Shown here one piece after another: positions 16,737-25,379 of a DNA stretch of 64,000 bases. The notes below the pieces were generated by a model. That model was not told the origin of the DNA. It ran no database searches and worked only from the letters and a program-made list of their open reading frames with translations. Position 1 is the first letter of the stretch. Each line of letters opens with the position of its first letter. Location: NCBI GenBank assembly GCA_963844235.1, contig CAWJNF010000001.1:558001-622000 (forward strand). The letters run 5' to 3'. The DNA is from CAWJNF01 sp963844235. Its GTDB lineage: Bacteria > Actinomycetota > Thermoleophilia > Gaiellales > Gaiellaceae. A program made the translations under genes and the position numbers.

Positions 16737-18229
16737 GGCGTGCACCGCTCGCGGCGTTCGCCGCCGCGCTCGTGCTCGTCCTTCCCGGCGCCGGAGAGGC
16801 CGGGACCTTCACCGTTGTCGAGGGGGAGGCCGCGCTCCCGAGCGCCGAGGTCCCGAACGCGCCCGGCGACGTCGTCTTCCCGGCCGCCATCTCGACGCCG
16901 CCCGCAAGCCCACAGGTGCTCTCCTACGGTGAGCTGCTCGCGCTCTGGCGGCAGGCCGGCGACGCGTACGGCATCCCCTGGGAGCTGCTCGCCGCGATCA
17001 ACGAGGTCGAGTCGGCGTTCGGCTCCAACATGGGGCCGAGCTGGGCGGGAGCAGTCGGCTGGATGCAGTTCATGCCCTCGACCTGGGAGCGCTGGGGGCT
17101 CGACGCGACGGGTGACGGTCTCGCCGATCCCTGGAATCCGACCGACGCGGTGTTCTCCGCGGCGCGCTACCTGGCCGCGACCGGCGCGCACGAGGACATC
17201 CCCGGCGCGGTGTGGTCCTACAACCACTCGGACGAGTACGTCGCCCACGTGCTCGACCTCGCCGGGCAGTTCCTGATGAACCCGCTGCGCGGCCGCCAGC
17301 TTCCGTTCGCGCCGGCCGGGACCGATTCCAACGCAGCGCCGCTCCAGACGGTGCTGGCCGACGCCCGTCTGCGCGCCGAGGCGCTCGTCGCGAGCGTGTC
17401 TGAGATCCAGGCGGAGATCGCGGCGGGAGAAACGGCGCTAGTCGCGGCCGAGGCCGCCACCGGCGACCCGGAGCTCAGCGACTCCGAGTTCGAGCAGGTG
17501 CGCAAGCAGCTGGACTCGCTCGCCTCGGACCGCGCGAGCCTCGACGCCGAGCTCGCCCAGACCCTCTCCGATCTCGCCCACACCGAGGAGCAGGTCGCCG
17601 CCATCGAGCAGGCGATATCGGAGGAGGAGTCGACGCTCGGCACGAGCGGCCTCGACGGATTGATCGGCAGGCCGCCGACGCCGGCCGCGGCCGGGGTGAT
17701 CGACTGGGCGATCCGCCAGCTCGGCATCCCCTACCAGTGGGGTGGCAACCATGGTTTCTCGCTCGACCAAATGGTCGCGGATGACCCGGCGATCCCGGCC
17801 GGCTTCGACTGCTCGAGCCTCCTCTCCTGGGCGTACGCGAAGGGCGCCGGGATCTACATCGGCGACTGGACCGGCGCCCAGTGGGAGCGCGGCGCGACGA
17901 CGCCGGGCGCGCAGCGCGGTGTGGGACCGGCACAGGGCGGCGGTCCGCCGCCCGGCGGCTACATGGCCGGCGATCTCATCTTCTTCAACGCGACGCAGCA
18001 CGTCGCCATGTACCTCGGCGACGGGCTCTTCGTGCACGCGCCGCACACGGGCGACGTCGTGCGGGTCGCACGGCTTGAGGACTATCCGCTCGACGTGTGG
18101 GGCTGGGTTCGCTACCAGGACGTGAGCGGTCTCGTCTTCGGCGCGCCGGTCGATCCGGCCATCGACGAGCGCGTCTTCTCGGTCGTCCCGGCCGAGGATG
18201 CGGAGCTCGTCACCTTCAGCCGGTCGTAG
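16733..18229 (+). CDS. Secreted lytic transglycosylase with NlpC/P60 domain
   Basis: This 498-residue protein has a signal peptide at residues 1-23 (AAFAAALVLVLPGAGEAG). A soluble lytic transglycosylase domain follows at ~60-170: WELLAAINEVESAFGSN with E93 as likely catalytic acid, GWMQFMPSTW, and AVWSYNHSDEYV. Residues ~195-300 are an Ala/Glu coiled coil. The C-terminus (~320-480) is an NlpC/P60 endopeptidase: PAGFDCSSLLSWAY with nucleophile C360, and QHVAMYLGDGLFVHAPH. The protein can therefore cut both glycan and peptide bonds of the wall. The ATGA overlap with pilT suggests it opens the wall for the pilus. The TAG stop is provided by a palindromic repeat. Confidence 0.9.
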   Translation: MRRAPLAAFAAALVLVLPGAGEAGTFTVVEGEAALPSAEVPNAPGDVVFPAAISTPPASPQVLSYGELLALWRQAGDAYGIPWELLAAINEVESAFGSNMGPSWAGAVGWMQFMPSTWERWGLDATGDGLADPWNPTDAVFSAARYLAATGAHEDIPGAVWSYNHSDEYVAHVLDLAGQFLMNPLRGRQLPFAPAGTDSNAAPLQTVLADARLRAEALVASVSEIQAEIAAGETALVAAEAATGDPELSDSEFEQVRKQLDSLASDRASLDAELAQTLSDLAHTEEQVAAIEQAISEEESTLGTSGLDGLIGRPPTPAAAGVIDWAIRQLGIPYQWGGNHGFSLDQMVADDPAIPAGFDCSSLLSWAYAKGAGIYIGDWTGAQWERGATTPGAQRGVGPAQGGGPPPGGYMAGDLIFFNATQHVAMYLGDGLFVHAPHTGDVVRVARLEDYPLDVWGWVRYQDVSGLVFGAPVDPAIDERVFSVVPAEDAELVTFSRS

Positions 18230-18250
18230 GGCCCGGATCTCATCCGGCCC
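18226..18250. repeat. GCCGGAT palindrome at the 3' end of the wall hydrolase gene
   Basis: GTAGGGCCCGGAT-CTC-ATCCGGCCC. Its TAG (18227-18229) is the stop codon of the upstream gene. The next 70 bases, up to the convergent HD-GYP gene, hold a short AT-rich imperfect repeat (TATATCAG near 18288 and 18312) and nothing else I recognise. Confidence 0.8.
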
Positions 18251-18322
18251 GTCCTCGGCTCTTGGGCGCGTCGTATCCGATCCTTCATATATCAGGCGAC
18301 GGGATCAGTCGTATATCAGACG

Positions 18323-18988
18323 TCAACGCAGGCCTAGAGCCCTCAGCGCATGCGTTCCAGGGCGCGTGCCCGCAGGCCGAGCGGGAGCCAGCGTGCCGCC
18401 CTGAACGAGCTGCTCGAGCGCCGCGACGCAAGCCGGGCAGAACTGGCTGCCCGAGCCGAGTCGAAGCTCGGCGAGCGTCTGGCGGGGCGAGCGCTTGGCG
18501 CGATAGACCCGGGTCGTCAGCATCGAGTCGAGCGCGTCGGCGACGTGGACGATGCGCGCGACGAGCGGGATCGCCTCGCCCGCGAGGCCGTGCGGGTAGC
18601 CGGTCCCGTCGAAGCGCTCGTGGTGATGGAGGATGCCGGGCACCGCGTCCTCGAAGGCGCGCACATGCTCGAGCATCCGCGCGCCGTCGTCCGTATGGCG
18701 GCGCATGACCTCCCACTCCTCGATGGTCAGCGAGGAGGGCTTGAGGAGGATCTCCTCGGGAACCACGAGCTTGCCGATGTCGTGGAAGAGCGCCGCGCGT
18801 CCGAGCGTCGCGCGCTCCGCATCCGGGAGGCCGAGGCCGTTCGCGAGCTCGAGCGCGATGAGTCGCACGCGGCGCGAGTGGCCGGCCGTGTACGCCTCTC
18901 TCGCGTCCACCTGCGCGGAGAGCTCCTCGGGGCTCGGCCGGCCCTCGCCGGCACTCTGGACAAGCGTCAAGCCGAGCTTCCGCGTCAT
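18323..18988 (-). CDS. HD-GYP domain phosphohydrolase
   Basis: This 221-residue protein begins at ATG 18988, preceded by GGAGAG. The HD-GYP fold is complete: AGHSRRVRLIALELANGLG, the metal-binding HDIGKLVVPEEIL, HHERFDGTGYP (the GYP motif), and IVHVADALDSMLTTRVYR. HD-GYP proteins hydrolyse cyclic di-GMP or related dinucleotides, or act as degenerate receptors; here the HD and GYP residues are present, so activity is plausible. A short tail (FCPACVAALEQLV) follows the domain. No receiver or sensor domain is attached. With the GGDEF protein at 58285 it could form part of c-di-GMP signalling, a common regulator of type IV pili. Confidence 0.88.
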   Translation of the reverse strand: MTRKLGLTLVQSAGEGRPSPEELSAQVDAREAYTAGHSRRVRLIALELANGLGLPDAERATLGRAALFHDIGKLVVPEEILLKPSSLTIEEWEVMRRHTDDGARMLEHVRAFEDAVPGILHHHERFDGTGYPHGLAGEAIPLVARIVHVADALDSMLTTRVYRAKRSPRQTLAELRLGSGSQFCPACVAALEQLVQGGTLAPARPAGTRPGTHALRALGLR

Positions 18989-19087
18989 GGTCTCTCCGGT
19001 CGTTCTCAGATGGGCCGCCGGGTGTGATTCGCGGGCCGAGCGCGGATGCCTCCCGCGCGAGGTCGCGGGACGCGACACCCACACGCC

Positions 19088-19100
19088 TACACTGGCCGCG
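19088..19100 (+). promoter_or_regulatory. -10 element for leaderless murT
   Basis: TACACT at 19088-19093 ends 6 bases before GTG 19100, with no ribosome site between. This is the spacing of a leaderless actinobacterial transcript and is why 19100 is preferred over the longer ORF starting at 19046. Confidence 0.5.
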
Positions 19101-20470
19101 TGCGCCTGCGAATGGAGACGGCGCTGGCACGGGGGGCCGGCAGGCTGTCGCGACTGGCCGGGCGCGGCGGCGGGACGACGCTGCCGGGGAAGCTCCTCGC
19201 CGCACTGGATCCTGCAGCTGTCGGCCGACTCGCCGCCTCGCTGCCTCTCGGGGTAGCCCTCGTCTCGGCCACGAACGGGAAGACGACCACGACGGCGATG
19301 GCGGCCGAGATCCTGCGCCCCCGCTCCAGGCTCGCTCACAACGCCGCCGGCGCGAATCTCGTCTCGGGAGTGGCCTCGGCTCTGCTCGAGGCCGGCGACG
19401 CCGAGCTCGGCCTCTTCGAGGTGGACGAGGGCGCGCTTCCCGAGCTCGTGCGCCAGCTCGCGCCGAGGACGGTGTGCCTCGGCAACCTGTTCCGCGACCA
19501 GCTCGACCGCTACGGCGAGCTCGAGCTCATCGCCGAGCGCTGGCTTGCGGCACTGAGGGACCTGCCCGACGCGACGCGCGTGCTCGTGAACGCCGACGAC
19601 CCCGCGCTCGCGGCCGTCGCGGAGGCGCGGTCCGGCGTCGTCTGCTTCGGCCTCGACGACCCGTCCGCGGCCCGCGAGCGACTCCCGCACGCCGCGGACT
19701 CGAAGTACTGCCGCCGCTGTGGCGCGCCGTACGACTACGCCGCCGCGTACGTCGGCCATCTCGGGGACTACCGTTGTCCGCGCTGTGGTGCCACCCGGCC
19801 GCCGCTCGACGTCGTTGCCCGGCGCATCGGGCTCGACGGGCTCGACGGACTCGCCTTCGACTTCGTCACGCCCGAGGCGACGCGGCGTGTCGAGGTGGCC
19901 GTCCCGGGCGTCTACAACGTCTACAACGCTCTGGCTGCCGCGGCGCTCGGGCGCGAGCTCGGTGCGACGCTCGACGAGGTGCAGGAGGGTCTCGCGCGCT
20001 TCCGGCCCGCGTTCGGGCGCTTCGAGCGCATCGCCGCCGGCGACCGCACCGCGCTGCTCCTGCTCGTCAAGAACCCGGCCGGGGCGAACGAGGCCGTGCG
20101 GACGATCGTCGCCGGCCGAGAGAACGGGGTACCGGTGGCCGTGATCGCGCTGAACGACGACATCGCCGACGGCCGCGACGTCTCGTGGATCTGGGACGTC
20201 GACTTCGAGCCACTGGCTGCTTGTCTCGGCCGGCTCGTCGCGGCGGGCGGACGCGCGGAGGAGCTGGCGCTTCGCTTCAAGTACGCCGGCTTCGACCAGG
20301 GTCGTATCGAGGTCGAGCCGGACCTGGGCCGGGCGTTCGACCGGGGCCTGGAGCTGACCGCTCCTGGGGGTGAGCTGATCGTGCTCCCGACCTACACGGC
20401 GATGCTCGCGCTGCGGGAGGCCGCTACCTCGCGAGGTCTCGTCAGGCCCTTCTGGGAAGGGCACGGGTAA
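19100..20470 (+). CDS. murT: Lipid II isoglutaminyl synthase, MurT subunit
   Basis: This 456-residue protein is a Mur-ligase-type ATPase: VSATNGKTTTTAMAAEIL (P-loop), NLFRDQLDRYGELE, VLNADDPALA. A four-cysteine ribbon (CRRCGAPY and RCPRCG at ~200-235) is characteristic of MurT and absent from MurC-F. KNPAGANEAVRTI and IALNDDIADGRDVSWIWDVD follow, as in the DUF1727 C-terminal domain. MurT works with the glutaminase GatD to amidate the D-Glu of lipid II. In most genomes gatD is directly downstream; here the next gene is an unrelated PASTA protein, so GatD must be elsewhere or absent. The start is inferred from the -10 spacing. Confidence 0.9.
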   Translation: MRLRMETALARGAGRLSRLAGRGGGTTLPGKLLAALDPAAVGRLAASLPLGVALVSATNGKTTTTAMAAEILRPRSRLAHNAAGANLVSGVASALLEAGDAELGLFEVDEGALPELVRQLAPRTVCLGNLFRDQLDRYGELELIAERWLAALRDLPDATRVLVNADDPALAAVAEARSGVVCFGLDDPSAARERLPHAADSKYCRRCGAPYDYAAAYVGHLGDYRCPRCGATRPPLDVVARRIGLDGLDGLAFDFVTPEATRRVEVAVPGVYNVYNALAAAALGRELGATLDEVQEGLARFRPAFGRFERIAAGDRTALLLLVKNPAGANEAVRTIVAGRENGVPVAVIALNDDIADGRDVSWIWDVDFEPLAACLGRLVAAGGRAEELALRFKYAGFDQGRIEVEPDLGRAFDRGLELTAPGGELIVLPTYTAMLALREAATSRGLVRPFWEGHG

Positions 20471-20487
20471 CCTCACCCTCGGAAGGG

Positions 20488-20516
20488 CTAAAGCGACATC
20501 CCCTCCCTGCCGATTC
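20488..20516 (+). promoter_or_regulatory. Sigma-28-like promoter of the PASTA protein-pilD unit
   Basis: CTAAAG with TAAA at 20489-20492, a 16-base spacer, and GCCGATTC at 20509-20516. The GTG start of the PASTA gene is 7 bases after the -10, giving an apparently leaderless mRNA. Confidence 0.7.
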
Positions 20517-20523
20517 GGAAGGC

Positions 20524-21501
20524 GTGACCCCTCGCCTCTCCGTGACTGCATTCCGTCTGGTCGTGCTCGTGGCAGTCTGGGTGCTCGGCACCTCGACCCT
20601 GTCGCTGGCCCAGGAGAACGACGCTCAGCCGGCGCCGCCCCCCGCGCTGCCGGCCGAGCCCGCGGCGCCCGCGGAGAGCACCAAGCCTCTGCTCGTCCCC
20701 GACGTGCGCGGGCTGCCGCTCGTGTTCGCGAAGGGCGTGCTCGAGGACGCCGGCTTCGCATGGAAGGTCGAGGGCGAGCCCGAGGGCTACGCCGTCAATC
20801 TCGTCGCCGCGCAGAACGTGGCGCCGGGAACGCAAGTCGTCGACAACGGCGCACCCGTCGTCCTCCTTCGGCTCCGCACGAACCCGGCCTACAACGAGCT
20901 CGGCGTGCCGATGAACGAGTCGCCGTACCCCGGCACGAAGCTCGTGCTGGCCGACGGCGGTAAGCCCGAGGCGGCGTCGACGCCCGACGCGGCCGAGGAC
21001 ACCTCGGACGAGGGCTCGGACGCCGGCGACGAGTCGGGCGACCAGGCCCCGGACGGCGCGGCGGAGAACGCCGAGCCGTCGGAGACGGACTCTTCGCAAG
21101 ACGACGGAGCGGGCCAGGCGCAGGGCGACTCGACCGACGTCGAGCTCACCGGCGCGGGCGAGAGCACCGACGACGAGGAGAGCACGAGGCCCCCGGCGTT
21201 CGCCGTTCCAGGCGCCCCCGCGGAGCCGCTGGACGAGATCTCTCTCCCCGAGCGCGCCCGCGAGCTTCAAACGTGGGCCGACGAGCTCGACGCGTTGGGC
21301 GAAGGCGCGCTCGACCACTACGCCTACCAGCACTCCTGGATCGTCACCGGCGCGGGCTTCGGCTGGTGGCAGGGCGTCGAGGCGCTGCGGACCCTGATCC
21401 GGGTGGACGAGACGATGCAGTCTCGCTTCGACGTCGGCGGTGAGAACGAGGCCCAGGCGCGGGCCGCCCTCGCCGAGGTCGAGCGGAAGTCGAATCAGTA
21501 G
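20524..21501 (+). CDS. Secreted PASTA-domain protein
   Basis: This 325-residue protein has a signal peptide (AFRLVVLVAVWVLGTSTLSLAQ) and a short Pro/Ala linker. One PASTA domain (VPDVRGLPLVFAKGVLEDAG to VAPGTQVVDNGAPVVLLRL, ~60-125) follows. PASTA domains bind peptidoglycan stem peptides or lipid II. Residues ~145-220 are a strongly acidic, disordered Ser/Asp/Glu stretch. The C-terminal ~90 residues (ELQTWADELDALGEGALDHYAY, GAGFGWWQGVEALRTL) are helical and unfamiliar. No kinase domain is attached. It sits 7 bp upstream of pilD and shares its sigma-28-like promoter, so it is probably a wall-associated accessory of the pilus. Confidence 0.8.
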   Translation: MTPRLSVTAFRLVVLVAVWVLGTSTLSLAQENDAQPAPPPALPAEPAAPAESTKPLLVPDVRGLPLVFAKGVLEDAGFAWKVEGEPEGYAVNLVAAQNVAPGTQVVDNGAPVVLLRLRTNPAYNELGVPMNESPYPGTKLVLADGGKPEAASTPDAAEDTSDEGSDAGDESGDQAPDGAAENAEPSETDSSQDDGAGQAQGDSTDVELTGAGESTDDEESTRPPAFAVPGAPAEPLDEISLPERARELQTWADELDALGEGALDHYAYQHSWIVTGAGFGWWQGVEALRTLIRVDETMQSRFDVGGENEAQARAALAEVERKSNQ

Positions 21502-21508
21502 ACGCGCG

Positions 21509-22261
21509 ATGAACGTGGCCCTGGGAGCCTTTGCGCTCGCTCCGGCGCTCGTGATCGGGAGCTTCCTGAACGTCGTCGCCGCTCGGCTGCCGGGTCGCAT
21601 GCCGATCGCGCGCGGCCGTTCGCAGTGCATGGCGTGCAGCGAGCAGATCGCGTGGTACGACAACGTCCCGCTCGTCTCGTACCTCGTCCTGCGCGGCTGC
21701 TGCCGCAAGTGCGGAGCACGGTTCTCGGCTCGCTATTTCTTCGTCGAGCTCCTCACCGCGCTGCTGGTCGCGGGCTGCTTTGCCCGCTTCGGCCTGACCG
21801 GCGAGGCGCTCGTCGCCGCGCTCTTCTGCGCCTGCCTCGTGGTGCTGTCGGCGATCGACCTCGAGCACCGGATCCTGCCCGATCGGATCGTGCTGCCGGC
21901 AACTGCGATCGTGCTCGTCGCCAACGTGGCGCTCTTCCCCGAGCAGGCGCTCGAGTGGGTCCTCGCCGCCGTTGCCGCCTCCGGCTTCCTGTTCCTCGGG
22001 TTGCTCGCCTATCCGCGCGGCATGGGCATGGGCGACGTCAAGCTCGCCCTGTTGATGGGTGCGGCGCTCGGGAAGAGCGTCGCCGTCGCGATGGCCGTGG
22101 CGCTCCTCGCCGGGCTCGCCGTCTCGATCGTGCTGCTTGCCCGCCATGGAGCCTCCGCCCGCAAGCAGGCAATCCCGTTCGGGCCTTTCCTGGCGCTCGG
22201 CTCGGTGGTCGCGCTCTTTGCCGGCGAGCGGCTCCTCGACGGTTACCTGAGCCTTTTCTAG
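21509..22261 (+). CDS. pilD: Prepilin peptidase / N-methylase PilD
   Basis: This 250-residue polytopic membrane protein is an A24-family aspartyl protease. The N-terminal methylase part has two CxxC pairs (QCMACSEQ and CCRKCGA) that bind zinc. Catalytic aspartates are in LSAIDLEHRILPD and GMGMGDVKLALLMG. Six or more hydrophobic segments are visible. It removes prepilin leader peptides C-terminal to the conserved Gly and methylates the new N-terminus; substrates in this window are the pilins at 31558 and 32125 and the minor pilins at 25422 and 27305. ATG 21509 is chosen because the upstream extension is Arg-rich and unlike PilD. Confidence 0.93.
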   Translation: MNVALGAFALAPALVIGSFLNVVAARLPGRMPIARGRSQCMACSEQIAWYDNVPLVSYLVLRGCCRKCGARFSARYFFVELLTALLVAGCFARFGLTGEALVAALFCACLVVLSAIDLEHRILPDRIVLPATAIVLVANVALFPEQALEWVLAAVAASGFLFLGLLAYPRGMGMGDVKLALLMGAALGKSVAVAMAVALLAGLAVSIVLLARHGASARKQAIPFGPFLALGSVVALFAGERLLDGYLSLF

Positions 22262-22293
22262 CTCGTGCGCAGGCAAGGAGCTTCGCCACCCAT

Positions 22294-22322
22294 CTCAGGG
22301 ATGGGCACCAGCGCGCCGATAA
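22294..22322 (+). promoter_or_regulatory. Sigma-28-like promoter of pilB
   Basis: A -35-like CTCAGG with TCAG at 22295-22298, a 16-base spacer, and a perfect GCCGATAA at 22315-22322. GTG 22331 lies 8 bases after the -10, with no ribosome site. Confidence 0.65.
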
Positions 22323-22330
22323 CACACCTA

Positions 22331-24175
22331 GTGGACTCCGAGAACCAGCAGCGACGCCCGACCACGCTCACCGATCCTGACGCCTTCGGGACGGCCGCCG
22401 ACGACGAGCCCGACCAGCTCGAGCGCAGCGCTGGTCCCGACGCCGACGAGGCCTCGCCGCCGGCTGCAAACGGGAACGGCACGCACGAGCAGAAGCCGAA
22501 GACGATCCCCGACCTCGTCGCGGAGGTCGTCGGCGCCACCGGGCTGCTCACGGGCGAACGCCTCTCGCTCGTCCGGCAGGAGGCGCGGCGTGGCTCGTTC
22601 GCGCAGGCGATCGTCGCCGCCGGCCTCGCGCCACGGGTCCTCGCGGCTCAGCACGCGCTGCCGTACATCGACCTCCAGGAAGAGCCGGTCGATCCCAACA
22701 TCGCCTCGTCGATCCCGCGTCACCTGCTCGAGCGGGCCTGCGCGCTTCCCTACAAGCTCGCGCACGGCAAGCTGAGCGTGGCCATCGCCGATCCGAGCGA
22801 TGTCCAGGCGATCGACGAGCTCCGGCTCGCCACGCGCTACGCCGTCGAGATCGGCGTCGCCGCGAGAGAGGACATCGAGGTCGAGCTGCAGCGGATCACG
22901 CGCGCGAACGAGGCCTGGGAACGAACGGCGCTGCTCGAGGAGGAAGTCGCCGACAGCGACGACGAGGAGGGCGACGATCTCGACGCGGACGACGGCATCT
23001 CCGACGCGCCGCTCGTCAAGCTCGTGAACTCGATCTTCCTCCAGGCCGCCGAGGACGGGGCGAGCGACGTCCACTTCGATCCGACCGCGGACACGCTCGT
23101 CGTCCGCGTGCGCGTGGACGGGATCCTCCACGAGATGCAGCGGCTGCCGAAGCGCCTCGCCTCTGCCGTCACGACCCGCCTGAAGGTACTCGCGAAGCTC
23201 GACATCGCCGAGCGACGCCGGCCTCAGGACGGTCGCATCAGCCTCGGGGCGCGCGTGGCGAACCGCGCGCTCGACATCCGGGTGGCAGTTCTACCGACCG
23301 TCGAGGGAGAAGCCGTCATCCTGCGCCTGCTCGACAAGTCGCGGAAGCCGCCGACGCTGACGGAGCTCGGGTTCGCCGACGGCATGCGGGCCGAGATCGA
23401 GGCGCTCGTGCGAAAGCCGACCGGCGCCCTGCTCGTGACCGGCCCGACGGGCTCGGGCAAGTCGACGACGCTCTACGCCGTCCTGAGCGAGATCAACAGG
23501 CCGGAGATCAACGTCATCACCGTCGAGGATCCGGTCGAGTACCGCCTCGCGGGCATTCAGCAGGTGCAGATGAACGCCAAGGCGCAGCTGACCTTCGCGA
23601 GCGCTCTGCGCACGATCCTCCGCTCCGACCCCGACGTGATCATGGTGGGCGAGATCCGCGACGTCGAGACGGCGAAGATCTCGATCGAGTCGGCTCTGAC
23701 CGGCCACCTCGTCCTCTCCACGCTGCACACGAACGACGCGCCGAGCGCGCTCACGCGACTCAACGAGATGGGCGTCGAGCCCTTCCTCACCGGCTCGGCC
23801 GTCACGGCGGTGCTCGCCCAGCGCCTGGCGCGCAAGCTGTGCGTCCAGTGTCGCCAGGCGTACCTGCCGAGCCCCGAGGAGCTCGTCGCCGCGCGCTTCA
23901 CGGAGGAGCAGATCGCCGCCCTCGACGGCTCGCACATCTACCGCAAGAAGGGCTGTGCGCGCTGCAGCCAGACGGGCTACCGCGGCCGTCTCGGAATCTT
24001 CCAGCTCATGGTGATGACGGAGGAGATCGAGCGGCTGGCATCCATCCAGGCGAGCCGCGACGAGATCAGCCGCGCCGCTGCCGAGGCGGGGATGCGCTCG
24101 CTCTGGGAAGACGGCGTCGAGAAGGTGAGCCAGGGTCTGACGTCGATCGAGGAGCTCGGGCGCGTCGTCGTCTAG
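22331..24175 (+). CDS. pilB: Type IV pilus assembly ATPase PilB
   Basis: This 614-residue GspE/PilB family ATPase starts at GTG 22331 by promoter spacing. An N-terminal disordered ~55 residues precede an MshEN-type domain (~75-200). The ATPase core has SDVHFDPTADTLVVRVRVDG, Walker A VTGPTGSGKSTTLYA, the Asp box TVEDPVEYRLAGIQQVQ, Walker B SDPDVIMVGEIRDVETAKI, and HLVLSTLHTNDAPSALTRL. The zinc-binding four-cysteine site of PilB (CVQCRQ and CARCSQTGYRGR) is intact. It powers pilin polymerisation at the inner membrane. Its TAG abuts the MITE-like element at 24175. Confidence 0.95.
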   Translation: MDSENQQRRPTTLTDPDAFGTAADDEPDQLERSAGPDADEASPPAANGNGTHEQKPKTIPDLVAEVVGATGLLTGERLSLVRQEARRGSFAQAIVAAGLAPRVLAAQHALPYIDLQEEPVDPNIASSIPRHLLERACALPYKLAHGKLSVAIADPSDVQAIDELRLATRYAVEIGVAAREDIEVELQRITRANEAWERTALLEEEVADSDDEEGDDLDADDGISDAPLVKLVNSIFLQAAEDGASDVHFDPTADTLVVRVRVDGILHEMQRLPKRLASAVTTRLKVLAKLDIAERRRPQDGRISLGARVANRALDIRVAVLPTVEGEAVILRLLDKSRKPPTLTELGFADGMRAEIEALVRKPTGALLVTGPTGSGKSTTLYAVLSEINRPEINVITVEDPVEYRLAGIQQVQMNAKAQLTFASALRTILRSDPDVIMVGEIRDVETAKISIESALTGHLVLSTLHTNDAPSALTRLNEMGVEPFLTGSAVTAVLAQRLARKLCVQCRQAYLPSPEELVAARFTEEQIAALDGSHIYRKKGCARCSQTGYRGRLGIFQLMVMTEEIERLASIQASRDEISRAAAEAGMRSLWEDGVEKVSQGLTSIEELGRVVV

Positions 24176-24337
24176 GGGTCTGTCCGGAAACCCCGGTGCG
24201 TTCGGGACTCGCCCAGATGGCCGTCCGGCAAGGACGCAGGAGGCGCCGCTACTGGGAAAGTAACGGTGCCTCCGAGGACACAGCCGGACGATCTTCTGGG
24301 CCGCCACCGGGCGTGCTGAGGTTTCCGGACAGACCCC
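24175..24337. mobile_element. MITE-like foldback element, 163 bp
   Basis: Perfect 18-bp terminal inverted repeats (GGGGTCTGTCCGGAAACC at 24175-24192 and its reverse complement at 24320-24337) bound a non-coding core. The core is itself an imperfect palindrome: GCCCAGA pairs with TCTGGGC, GTCCGGC with GCCGGAC, and GGAGGC with GCCTCC. No ORF or transposase is present, so it would need a transposase in trans. It touches the pilB stop codon on one side and ends 4 bp before the ATG of the next gene on the other. No target duplication longer than 2 bp is evident. Confidence 0.7.
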
Positions 24338-24341
24338 TGAT

Positions 24342-25337
24342 ATGGGTGATCGGCAAGGCAGACTCGCGTGGCTCGCGCGGCTCTGGTGGCTCCCGCCGGT
24401 TCTTGCGGCCGTCGCCTCCGCCGTGTACGACGCGCGGGGCCCGGACCCGATCGACATCCCGCTGTTCGTCCAGGCCGGCGACACGCTGCTTTCCGGGAGC
24501 TGGGCCGACGCCTTCGCGGATCCCAGGCTGCAAGTAGGCCCGATCCACCTGCTGCTGCTCGGGGTGTGTGACGCCCTCGCCGGGCTCCTGGGCCTGCCCA
24601 CCCTCTGGCTCGTGGCGCTGATCGTGGAGGTCGGTACTGTGGCTTGCGTCATGGCGCTCGTCGGGCGCCTTCTGCACGACCGGCCCGCTCGCCGCCCGGC
24701 GCAGCTCGCCGCCGGGCTCGCCGCGGTCGCCACCGGAATCGTCCACGGCGGCTACATGGACGGTCATCCAGCTCAGATCGCCGTGCCGGCGCTCTGGCTG
24801 CTCGCCGGGCTCGATGCCCGGTCGGGCCGTGAGCTTCGCGCGGGCGCGCTCGTCGGGCTCTCCGCGGGCCTCGAGCTGTGGGGCATTCTCGGCGCGGTCG
24901 TGCTGCTGCTCGGCCGCCCGAGGCGTGCGCTTGCCGGCATGGCCCTCGCGACGGCCATCCTCGGCGCGATGCTCGCGCCGTTCGTGATCGCCGGCGACTT
25001 CCGGATGTTCGAGTTCGACTGGCGGGTCGGCGGAGGCACTCTCGTCACGCTGGTCCTCGAGCCGGGCAGCGCGTTCTCGTGGCCGATGCGGCTGGTGCAG
25101 GCGACGGCTGCGGTCGCGGCGGGCAGCGCGGTCGTGTGGCTCCTGCGGCGATCTCCGCACGCTGTCTGGGCCGCGCCGCTCGCGGTCGTGTGCACGCGGG
25201 TCGCGCTCGACCCGTCCTTCAACGGCTGGTACCTCAACGCGGCGATCCTGCTCACCATCGTGGGGGCGGCCGCTCTGCTCACCGACGAGCGTCTCGAGGA
25301 GCTCTGGCGCAGCCGCCGCCCGGCGCTCGGCGGCTAG
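24342..25337 (+). CDS. Polytopic membrane protein, possible GT87/mannosyltransferase-like
   Basis: This 331-residue protein has about 8-9 hydrophobic segments. The first extracytoplasmic loop carries RGPDPIDIPLFVQAGDTLLS, which resembles the acidic first loop of GT-C/GT87 glycosyltransferases (D-x-x-x-F-x-x-A pattern), and HGGYMDGHPAQIAVPALWLL follows. I cannot assign a substrate. The ATG lies 4 bp after the MITE-like element and has no ribosome site of its own, so its native 5' signals were probably displaced; a start a little downstream is possible. It separates pilB from the minor pilin genes on the same strand. Confidence 0.6.
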   Translation: MGDRQGRLAWLARLWWLPPVLAAVASAVYDARGPDPIDIPLFVQAGDTLLSGSWADAFADPRLQVGPIHLLLLGVCDALAGLLGLPTLWLVALIVEVGTVACVMALVGRLLHDRPARRPAQLAAGLAAVATGIVHGGYMDGHPAQIAVPALWLLAGLDARSGRELRAGALVGLSAGLELWGILGAVVLLLGRPRRALAGMALATAILGAMLAPFVIAGDFRMFEFDWRVGGGTLVTLVLEPGSAFSWPMRLVQATAAVAAGSAVVWLLRRSPHAVWAAPLAVVCTRVALDPSFNGWYLNAAILLTIVGAAALLTDERLEELWRSRRPALGG

Positions 25338-25379
25338 CGGCGGTTCCCCTTTCCGGGGGTGGCAGGGCGCTCTCGCCGC

